A DNA stretch of 5,228 nt from Pyrinomonadaceae bacterium (lineage in GTDB: Bacteria; Acidobacteriota; Blastocatellia; Pyrinomonadales; Pyrinomonadaceae): the NCBI GenBank assembly GCA_026786155.1, contig JAJAYR010000131.1, positions 1 to 5,228 on the forward strand, written 5' to 3'. Below, piece by piece: positions 1 through 5,228 of this stretch. Numbering within the stretch: position 1 is the first letter of the stretch; each line of letters opens with the position of its first letter. The notes beneath the pieces are model-generated. The model had not been told where the DNA came from. It worked only from the letters and a program-made list of their open reading frames with translations, and made no database searches. Both the position numbers and the translations under genes were made by a program.

Positions 1-1736
1 CGATGGTTCACAACGAAAGCACCGCAATCAAGGTTCAGCAAACTTCCGCCACTTCCAACACGCAAACGATTCGCATCCAAGGACTTGACGGCAGATACAC
101 GCAGATTCTCAAAGACGGATTTCCGGCTTACGGCGGATTTTCCGGCAGCTTGAGCGTACTGGAAATTCCGCCGCTCGATTTGAAACAGGTCGAAATTATC
201 AAAGGTCCTGCGGCGACTTTTTACGGCGGCGGCGCGATTGCCGGAGTCGTCAATTTTATCAGCAAAGAGCCGACTGACGCGCCGGTTACGTCTCTGATTT
301 TTAATCAGACTTCCGCGCTCGGAACGGATTTTTCGATTTTTAATTCGCGGAAGTTCAAACGCTTTGGTTATACGTTTTTAGGTTCGGTTAATTATCAAAA
401 AGAATACGACGTTGACGACGACGATTTTACGGAACTGCCGCGCACGAACTCGTTCACTATCAATCCGCGTCTTTTCTTTTATCTCGACGACCAAACCCGT
501 TTGGTCGTCGGCAATACGACTTCGTATCAGAATCGCAAAGGCGGCGATGTTTTCGTCATTCGCGGTCGGGCGGACGATTTTCATCGGTATTTCGAGAATA
601 ATAATTCGCTGCGAAACATCACGACTTTGCAGTTTGACCGCGATTTTTCGGGCGGCAGAAAAATAATCGCCCGGCAAAGTCTGGCGTTTTTCAATCGTGA
701 AATCGAGATTCCCGAATATCGTTTCAAAGGTCGGCAGTTTAATTCCTACACCGACGTTTCGTATTTTCAACCGATTGCAAATCACGCGCTCGTTTTCGGC
801 TTTAACGCCGTCTTCGACCGATTTAAGGAAAATTCAAACGGCACGAATTTAATCAAACGCGACGAAACGCGCACGACTTTCGGCGGCTACGTTCAGGATA
901 ATTTTGATATTACGAACAAATTATCGGTGGAAGCGGGATTTCGCCTTGATGCGGTCAAAGATTACGGCGCGTTCGCTTTGCCGCGCGTGTCTCTGCTTTA
1001 TAAATTTAACGACCATTTGAGCAGTCGCTTCAGCTTTGGTTTAGGCTACAAAACTCCGAGTATTTTTACTGAATCCGCCGAAACTCTGCTGTTCCGAAAC
1101 GTCCTGCCGATTGGCAATCGGTTGAAAGCCGAACGCAGTCGCGGCGGAACTTTCGATGTTAATTACCGGAACACGATTGGCGAGAAATTTTCCTACTCGC
1201 TCAATCAGTTATTTTTCTCCACGAAAATTGACGAACCGCTCGTTTTGCAAAGCGATTCGGCGGGCATTTTCAGTTTTACGAACGCCGTCCAGCCGATTAA
1301 CAGCACGGGTTTTGAAACAAACGTGCGGCTGTCGTATGACTTTGTAAAATTATTCGCGGGCTACACTTTTACCAATGCGAAAGCCGAATATCTTTCGGGC
1401 AATCAGTTTTTGCCGCTCACGCCGAAAAGCAAATTGAACTCGGCGTTGCTTTTTGAAAAAGAGGCGAATTTCAAAGCCGGGTTTGAAGCGTATTACACGG
1501 GCAAACAATTTTTAAGCAATCGTTTCGAGACCGAATCTTACTGGGTTTTGGGAATTTTCGGCGAAAAGACTTTCGGCAAATACAGTCTTTTCGTCAACGC
1601 CGAAAACATCACCGACACGCGCCAGAGCCGTTTTGGAACGGTCGTTTTTCCGCCGCACCAAAATCCGACTTTCAGCGAGATTTACACGCACACCGAAGGA
1701 CGAATTTTCAACGGCGGAATTAAAATCAGATTTTAA
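1..1736 (+). CDS. TonB-dependent outer-membrane receptor, 5' partial
   Basis: This is an outer-membrane active transporter of the FepA/CirA/BtuB type, which uses TonB-ExbB-ExbD energy to import a scarce ligand such as a siderophore, cobalamin or glycan. The ligand cannot be read from this sequence. The frame is open from the window edge to TAA at 1734-1736, giving about 577 visible residues. Residues 1-90 are the later part of the plug, with the signatures RIQGLDGRYTQ, LDLKQVEIIKGPA and GGGAIAGVVNFISK. Residues from about 95 to 577 alternate aromatic and polar residues as in a 22-strand barrel, and the protein ends in Phe (GGIKIRF), the usual C-terminal signal for BAM-dependent assembly. The signal peptide, TonB box and early plug are absent, so the ATG at base 3 is almost certainly internal and the real start lies upstream; full-length relatives are usually 700 or more residues. 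No frameshift is seen. The gene converges on ppk with no gap. The family call is firm; the substrate is unknown. Confidence 0.95.
   Translation, partial: MVHNESTAIKVQQTSATSNTQTIRIQGLDGRYTQILKDGFPAYGGFSGSLSVLEIPPLDLKQVEIIKGPAATFYGGGAIAGVVNFISKEPTDAPVTSLIFNQTSALGTDFSIFNSRKFKRFGYTFLGSVNYQKEYDVDDDDFTELPRTNSFTINPRLFFYLDDQTRLVVGNTTSYQNRKGGDVFVIRGRADDFHRYFENNNSLRNITTLQFDRDFSGGRKIIARQSLAFFNREIEIPEYRFKGRQFNSYTDVSYFQPIANHALVFGFNAVFDRFKENSNGTNLIKRDETRTTFGGYVQDNFDITNKLSVEAGFRLDAVKDYGAFALPRVSLLYKFNDHLSSRFSFGLGYKTPSIFTESAETLLFRNVLPIGNRLKAERSRGGTFDVNYRNTIGEKFSYSLNQLFFSTKIDEPLVLQSDSAGIFSFTNAVQPINSTGFETNVRLSYDFVKLFAGYTFTNAKAEYLSGNQFLPLTPKSKLNSALLFEKEANFKAGFEAYYTGKQFLSNRFETESYWVLGIFGEKTFGKYSLFVNAENITDTRQSRFGTVVFPPHQNPTFSEIYTHTEGRIFNGGIKIRF
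485..510. repeat. Perfect 11-bp inverted repeat inside the receptor gene
   Basis: The left arm CGACGACCAAA (485-495) is exactly complementary to the right arm TTTGGTCGTCG (500-510), with a 4-base loop CCCG. It lies wholly in coding sequence and encodes receptor residues L161-G170, which look like a turn between two barrel strands. In mRNA it would form a stable hairpin. No T-run follows, so it is not an intrinsic terminator. It may be chance from a Asp/Val-rich strand-turn-strand, or a local mRNA structure. Confidence 0.8.
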
Positions 1737-3872
1737 TCAAACATCCTTGCCGACGAAATACATCTGCGAACCGAATTCTTTTTCTTTCGCGTCCGGCGTG
1801 ATTTTTTGATAATTGCCGTCGGCATCTAAAAGACGGGCGTTGACGTTATCTTTAAGATAAATGTTAAGAATTTCGTCTTTGATATAACGCTTGATTTTTT
1901 TATCGTTAATCGGGACGGCGGCTTCGACGCGGCGGTCGAGGTTGCGGTGCATCCAATCCGCGCTGCCGATATAGATTTTCTCGTCGCCGCCGCCTCCAAA
2001 ATAAAAAATGCGGCTGTGTTCGAGAAATCTGCCGACGATGGAAACGACGCGGATATTTTCCGACAAACCGGCGATGCCGGGACGCAAAGCGCAGATTCCA
2101 CGAATGATTAAGTCAATTTTCACGCCCGCCTGCGATGCCCGGTAGAGCGTCCGAATAAATTGGTCGTCGGTCAAACTGTTGATTTTAGCGATGATGCGCC
2201 CTTGTTTGCCGTCTCTTTGATGTTCGATTTCGCGTTCGATTAACTCCAGCATTCGCTCGCGCAGGTTGACCGGCGCAACCAGCAATTGCTGATATTCGGT
2301 TTGATACGAATAGCCGGTCAGGAAATTAAACAAATTGGTCGCATCTTCGCCGATTTCTTCGTTCGCCGTCAAAAGTCCTAAATCCGTATAAATTTTTGAA
2401 GTCGTCGGGTTGTAATTGCCGGTGGCGATGTGAACGTAGCGGCGCATTTCGTCGTTTTCGTGGCGCACGACGAGCGTAACTTTCGAGTGCGTTTTTAGCC
2501 CGCGCATCCCGTAAATGACGTGAACGCCTTCGTCTTCGAGCCGCCGCGCCCATTCGATATTGTTTTCTTCGTCGAAACGCGCTTTCAGTTCGACCAGCGC
2601 GGCAACCTGTTTTCCGTTGCGGCTGGCGTTGATCAAAGACTGCACAATCGGCGAATCCTTTCCGGTTCGATACAAACAAATTTTAATCGCGCGGACGTTT
2701 TCATCGTTCGCCGCGGCATTGATAAATTCGGTAACGACGCTGTAAGCCGTGTATGGATGATGCAGCAGAATGTCCTGCTTTTTCAAAATATCGAACACGC
2801 TTTTCGGTTTTTCGAGCGGCGCGGGAATCGAATAGGCAATCGGCGCGTCCTTCAAATCCGGGCGGTCGAGCGCATACAGCGACATCAAATCGGGGACGTT
2901 CATAAAACCGCCGATGCGATAAACGTCGCGTTCGGTCAAACCGATTGACTGGGTTAAATAATCAACCAATTTGTCCGGCATCGAATCGGTGATTTCGAGG
3001 CGCACGGGAAAACTGAAACGCCTTTGATTATGCAGTTCGCGCTTCATCGTGCTTAAAATATCGCCCGCTTCATCTTCGCGCAACTCCAAATCGGCATCTC
3101 TCGTCAGGCGAAACAGATACGCCTTGTTGGGCTTCATATTCGGGAACAGATAATGGATATTTGCCGCTACCAATTCGCCGAGCAAAACGAAGGAATTTTC
3201 CTGCCCTTCAATCGAAATCAGGCGTTTGATATTCGGCGGCAGTTTGATTCGCACGAACCGATGACGGTTGAAAAGATGGTGCAGTTTGCCGTGATTGATG
3301 GTTTTGTCAGGTTCGACAATCAAACCGAGATTCAGACTTAAATTGGAAACGTAGGGAAACGGATGGCTTTCGTCAACAGCTTGCGGCGTGAGAACGGGAA
3401 AAACGTATTTGAGAAAATAGCGTTCGAGTTTTTTTCTTTCGTCTTTGTTTAATTCGGCAAGCGTGACGATTTTGATTTTTTGTTTGGCGAGTTTCGGCAG
3501 AATCTCTTCGTGCAGACAGCGCATCTGTTCAGTAATCAGCGCGGGAACACGCTCGCGGATTTCCCGCAGTTGCTGCGTCGCCGTCATTCCGTCGCGCGAT
3601 GTGCCGCGCACGCCTTCGGCGATTTGCTCTTTTAATCCCGACACGCGAATCATAAAAAATTCGTCCAGATTAGTCGAGAAAATCGCCAGAAATTTCAGTC
3701 GTTCGAGCAGCGGCGTTTGGTCGTTAAGGGCTTCTTCCAAAACGCGGCGGTTAAATGCCAGCCAGCTTAATTCCCGGTTTATCAAATACTTCGGGTCGTC
3801 AATCGGCAGCAAATCTTTCGCCTCTTTCGCCTTCTGCGGTGCGGAAGCGGTTTTTGGTGAACTGTCAGTCAT
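1737..3872 (-). CDS. ppk1: Polyphosphate kinase 1 (EC 2.7.4.1)
   Basis: It reversibly transfers the ATP gamma-phosphate to a growing inorganic polyphosphate chain, a store used in phosphate storage, stress survival and energy balance; it is usually a tetramer at the inner membrane. The 711 residues match the family (E. coli about 688). Visible parts are the N domain from about residue 28 (INRELSWLAFNRRVL, STNLDEFFMIRVSGL), the head domain to about 350, and two phospholipase-D-like C domains. Key residues are intact: N68 (E. coli N45, ATP binding), R402 in YRTGKDS and R432 in ARFDEENN (Mg-binding R375/R405), H462 in LKTHSK (the autophosphorylated H435) and H619 in FLEHSR (H592). SADWMHRNLDRRVE at 637-650 is the conserved C2 motif. 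The first 28 residues are a polar, poorly conserved extension. ATG at 3872 is the only plausible start: an in-frame TAA lies three codons upstream. No Shine-Dalgarno is visible. No ppx or pho gene is adjacent here, and a terminator separates it from the gene to its right. Confidence 0.98.
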   Translation of the reverse strand: MTDSSPKTASAPQKAKEAKDLLPIDDPKYLINRELSWLAFNRRVLEEALNDQTPLLERLKFLAIFSTNLDEFFMIRVSGLKEQIAEGVRGTSRDGMTATQQLREIRERVPALITEQMRCLHEEILPKLAKQKIKIVTLAELNKDERKKLERYFLKYVFPVLTPQAVDESHPFPYVSNLSLNLGLIVEPDKTINHGKLHHLFNRHRFVRIKLPPNIKRLISIEGQENSFVLLGELVAANIHYLFPNMKPNKAYLFRLTRDADLELREDEAGDILSTMKRELHNQRRFSFPVRLEITDSMPDKLVDYLTQSIGLTERDVYRIGGFMNVPDLMSLYALDRPDLKDAPIAYSIPAPLEKPKSVFDILKKQDILLHHPYTAYSVVTEFINAAANDENVRAIKICLYRTGKDSPIVQSLINASRNGKQVAALVELKARFDEENNIEWARRLEDEGVHVIYGMRGLKTHSKVTLVVRHENDEMRRYVHIATGNYNPTTSKIYTDLGLLTANEEIGEDATNLFNFLTGYSYQTEYQQLLVAPVNLRERMLELIEREIEHQRDGKQGRIIAKINSLTDDQFIRTLYRASQAGVKIDLIIRGICALRPGIAGLSENIRVVSIVGRFLEHSRIFYFGGGGDEKIYIGSADWMHRNLDRRVEAAVPINDKKIKRYIKDEILNIYLKDNVNARLLDADGNYQKITPDAKEKEFGSQMYFVGKDV

Positions 3873-3878
3873 ATAAAA

Positions 3879-3907
3879 ATATTAGATTGTCATCAAGGGA
3901 AAGACAA
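3879..3907 (-). promoter_or_regulatory. Candidate start-proximal ppk promoter (leaderless type)
   Basis: On the minus strand TTGTCT (3907-3902) and TAATAT (3884-3879) form a sigma70-like pair with a 17-bp spacer; each matches four of six consensus bases. The -10 ends six bases before the ppk ATG, so transcription would begin at or next to the start codon. This fits the absence of any Shine-Dalgarno sequence there (the bases before ATG read AATATTTTTAT). The region is AT-rich, so a chance match is quite possible. Confidence 0.3.
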
Positions 3908-3965
3908 TAAATTTAATGTTAAATCTTTGGCGGAAAACTCAAAAGGCAAATTTTTCCCTAATCAA

Positions 3966-3995
3966 AATGTAGCAAAAACATCCTTTTTCGGTCAA
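3966..3995 (-). promoter_or_regulatory. Candidate distal ppk promoter with extended -10
   Basis: On the minus strand TTGACC (3995-3990, five of six consensus bases) is followed after 18 bp by TACATT (3971-3966, four of six), which is preceded by TG in the extended -10 pattern TGnTAnnnT. Initiation near 3959 would give a 5' leader of roughly 87 bases. The -35 begins two bases past the end of the T-tract of the upstream gene's terminator, a compact arrangement. This is the better sigma70 match of the two candidates, but it does not explain the missing ribosome binding site. Confidence 0.4.
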
Positions 3996-3997
3996 TT

Positions 3998-4031
3998 AAA
4001 AAAGCGCGGCGAATAAATCGCCGCGCTTTTT
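3998..4031 (-). terminator. Intrinsic terminator, bidirectional, downstream of the VCBS gene
   Basis: The arms GCGCGGCG (4004-4011) and CGCCGCGC (4019-4026) pair perfectly over 8 bp around a 7-base loop AATAAAT. They are flanked by A-run 3998-4003 and T-run 4027-4031, which can lengthen the stem by five A:T pairs. On the minus strand the stem is followed by six U, and it starts 24 bases after the VCBS gene's stop codon, as expected for its rho-independent terminator. The run of T on the plus strand means it could also stop antisense transcription entering from the ppk side. Confidence 0.9.
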
Positions 4032-4055
4032 GTGTTATTCATTCCGTGAAAAATT

Positions 4056-4883
4056 CTACGGAATATACTGTTTCGGAATCGGCAAGTCGGAAGTCGTTCC
4101 GAAATTTATGTTGGTAAATCCGCCGGTCAAACGGTTGATAAACCACGTTCCGCCGCGGAAAACCGCCACATCGGTTCTGCCGTCGCCGTCGTAATCGCCC
4201 GGAACGGGAACGTCGGTCGAATTTCCGAACTGAATCGCGCCGTAATTGTTCGCCGGATTAATCGAAGTATACCAGGTTCCGTTCGATGGACGATAAACCG
4301 CGATGTCGGTTCTGCCGTCGCCGTTGTAGTCGGCTGGCACGGGAAGGTCGGACGCGAGTCCGAACGCCGACGATTGAATGCCGCCGGTTGATTTATTGAT
4401 ATACCAAATGCCGCCGCGAACGACCGCGACATCAACTCTGCCGTCGCCGTCATAATCGTTCGCCACCGGAATATCGCCGCTTTGACCGAATTGAATCGCC
4501 GAAGGGAAAAAGCCGCTGCTGGGCAAAACATACCAGGTTCCGTTACTCGGACGGAACACGGCAACATCGGCTCGACCGTCGTTAGTGTAATCGCCGACTT
4601 GCGGAATATCGGTCGGCGCACCGAATTGAACAGTCGTCATTGTAGAATTGCCGCTGTTCAGAATGTAAAACAAAAGAATCGTATTCGCGGCGTTCGGACG
4701 CGCTACCGCGACATCGGTTCTGCCGTCGCCGTCGTAATCCGCCGGAACTAATTTGTCAGTTCCTAAACCGAACGAAACAGCCGAAAATCCGGCTTGACTG
4801 CGATTCAAAAACCAGGTGCCGGTGCCGGGTCGGAAAACCGAAACGTCGGTTTTGCCGTCGCCGTCAAAATCCGCCCGCGCTTT
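4056..4883 (-). repeat. Tandem VCBS/FG-GAP coding repeats, six plus a half
   Basis: The Asp codons that open each calcium loop start at 4871, 4739, 4592, 4457, 4331 and 4196 on the minus strand, a period of 42-49 codons (126-147 bp). On the plus strand each loop shows as a version of CCGTCGCCGTC. Repeats 2 and 6 share a perfect 29-bp direct repeat (4168-4196 and 4711-4739). Repeat 3 is the most diverged, with DYTNDGRAD in place of DYDGDGRTD. Confidence 0.9.
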
Positions 4884-5228
4884 GCTGACAGCAATGGGAC
4901 CGATTACGCATTCGTAACCGCTGAGCAATGCGCCGCCGGTCAAAACCACGTCGTCAATTCTCGTTCCCGGAATTCCGGCGGGAGTAACGCTCGCGTCGGA
5001 CGCGGCACGCCATCGCAAATTAACTCGCTGACCGTTCGCCGCCGCCGGTAAATTTATCACCGTGCTGACGAATCCGGCGGAATCTCCCGACCACGCCTGC
5101 CGTGCGCCGAACGGACTTCCCGTATTCATTGTTATATTGTAACCGCCGCTGACGAAACTGCCGCCCGCCGCGATGACATCCTGAAACGCGCCGCTGCCGA
5201 TTTGAACGTCCAAAACCATTCCGTCGAA
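4056..5228 (-). CDS. Jelly-roll plus VCBS/FG-GAP repeat protein, 5' partial
   Basis: Probably an exported surface or extracellular protein; its precise function is unknown. Residues are numbered from the Met codon at 5217-5219. That Met is likely internal, because the frame stays open to the window edge (F-D-G before it) and it lies mid-domain. Residues 1-97 look like the second half of a beta-sandwich of the kind in secreted peptidases and adhesins (AGGSFVSGGYN, RQAWSGDSAGF, VNLRWR, RIDDVVLTGG). A short linker with the only visible Cys (GYECV) follows. Six VCBS/FG-GAP repeats then carry calcium-type loops beginning at D117, D161, D210, D255, D297 and D342 (DxDGDGRTDVAVFRP, then GTWY and FG). 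The end FGTTSDLPIPKQYIP is a half repeat that would close a beta-propeller. There is no LPXTG, PEP-CTERM or type IX sorting tail; the signal peptide would be outside the window. TAG at 4056-4058 is followed by a strong terminator. Confidence 0.9.
   Translation of the reverse strand, partial: FDGMVLDVQIGSGAFQDVIAAGGSFVSGGYNITMNTGSPFGARQAWSGDSAGFVSTVINLPAAANGQRVNLRWRAASDASVTPAGIPGTRIDDVVLTGGALLSGYECVIGPIAVSKARADFDGDGKTDVSVFRPGTGTWFLNRSQAGFSAVSFGLGTDKLVPADYDGDGRTDVAVARPNAANTILLFYILNSGNSTMTTVQFGAPTDIPQVGDYTNDGRADVAVFRPSNGTWYVLPSSGFFPSAIQFGQSGDIPVANDYDGDGRVDVAVVRGGIWYINKSTGGIQSSAFGLASDLPVPADYNGDGRTDIAVYRPSNGTWYTSINPANNYGAIQFGNSTDVPVPGDYDGDGRTDVAVFRGGTWFINRLTGGFTNINFGTTSDLPIPKQYIP

Noticed and set aside
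1107..1121. Small palindrome CCGATTG-G-CAATCGG in the receptor gene
   Set aside because: The stem is 7 bp around a single central base, too small a loop for an RNA hairpin and easily a chance event in coding sequence.
3445..3876. A 143-codon plus-strand open frame antisense to the start of ppk1
   Set aside because: It is the complement of a well-supported ppk1 coding region; its protein is basic and Ser/Arg-rich without domain character. It is a shadow frame, as are the other frames opposite or within the receptor, ppk1 and the repeat gene.
3861..3893. Possible Pho box: CTGTCA at 3862-3867 and TGTCAT near 3889
   Set aside because: The two TGTCA copies are about 26 bp apart rather than 11, and the first lies inside the ppk1 coding start, where it follows from the Met-Thr-Asp codons.
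3882..3893. A minimal upstream ORF, ATG ACA ATC TAA, before ppk1 on the minus strand
   Set aside because: It has three codons, no ribosome binding site, and would not be transcribed at all if the proximal promoter is used. It is a chance event in AT-rich sequence.
3932..3957. Weak inverted repeat GGAAAA/TTTTCC in the ppk upstream region
   Set aside because: It has only 6 bp of stem with a 14-base loop, mostly A:T pairs, and no conserved riboswitch-like features.
4160..4880. Regularly spaced repeats that might suggest a CRISPR array
   Set aside because: The repeats are in frame, encode DxDGDG motifs, vary in sequence, and the spacing is protein-repeat length; it is coding sequence.
4482..5051. 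Plus-strand open frames (4482-4751 and 4794-5051) opposite the repeat gene
   Set aside because: They lack stops only because the opposite strand encodes regular GC-rich repeats; the translations are Arg/Ala/Val-rich and resemble no family.

Overview
This window most likely comes from a Gram-negative bacterium, probably an Acidobacteriota member of the Blastocatellia/Pyrinomonadales type. Two things suggest this. There is an outer-membrane TonB-dependent receptor. There is also a secreted-type VCBS/FG-GAP repeat protein whose C-terminus ends directly in a truncated repeat (...DLPIPKQYIP), a style I associate with that group. The taxonomic call is inference; the Gram-negative call is firmer.

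Layout: (1) Bases 1-1736 (+) hold the 3' part of a TonB-dependent receptor gene, with most of the plug and the whole beta-barrel. (2) Bases 1737-3872 (-) hold a complete class 1 polyphosphate kinase gene (ppk1), convergent with the receptor gene; the two stop codons touch with no base between them. (3) Bases 3873-4055 are a short AT-rich intergenic region. It contains candidate ppk promoters and a strong intrinsic terminator (3998-4031) for the gene to its right. (4) Bases 4056-5228 (-) hold the 3' part of a jelly-roll plus VCBS/FG-GAP repeat protein with six DxDGDG-type repeats and a final half repeat. Its start lies beyond the window.

The three genes show no obvious functional link. The receptor takes up an unidentified substrate across the outer membrane, the kinase makes polyphosphate in the cell, and the repeat protein is probably exported. 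The terminator isolates ppk from the repeat-protein gene, so ppk is probably transcribed alone. The region looks like ordinary chromosome. I see no mobile element, CRISPR array, RNA gene, toxin-antitoxin pair or defence cluster, and no convincing new system. The points worth a second look are the zero-spacing convergent stops, a perfect 11-bp inverted repeat inside the receptor gene, an EF-hand-like acidic loop in the receptor, a possible leaderless ppk transcript, and 29-bp identical repeats in the VCBS gene.
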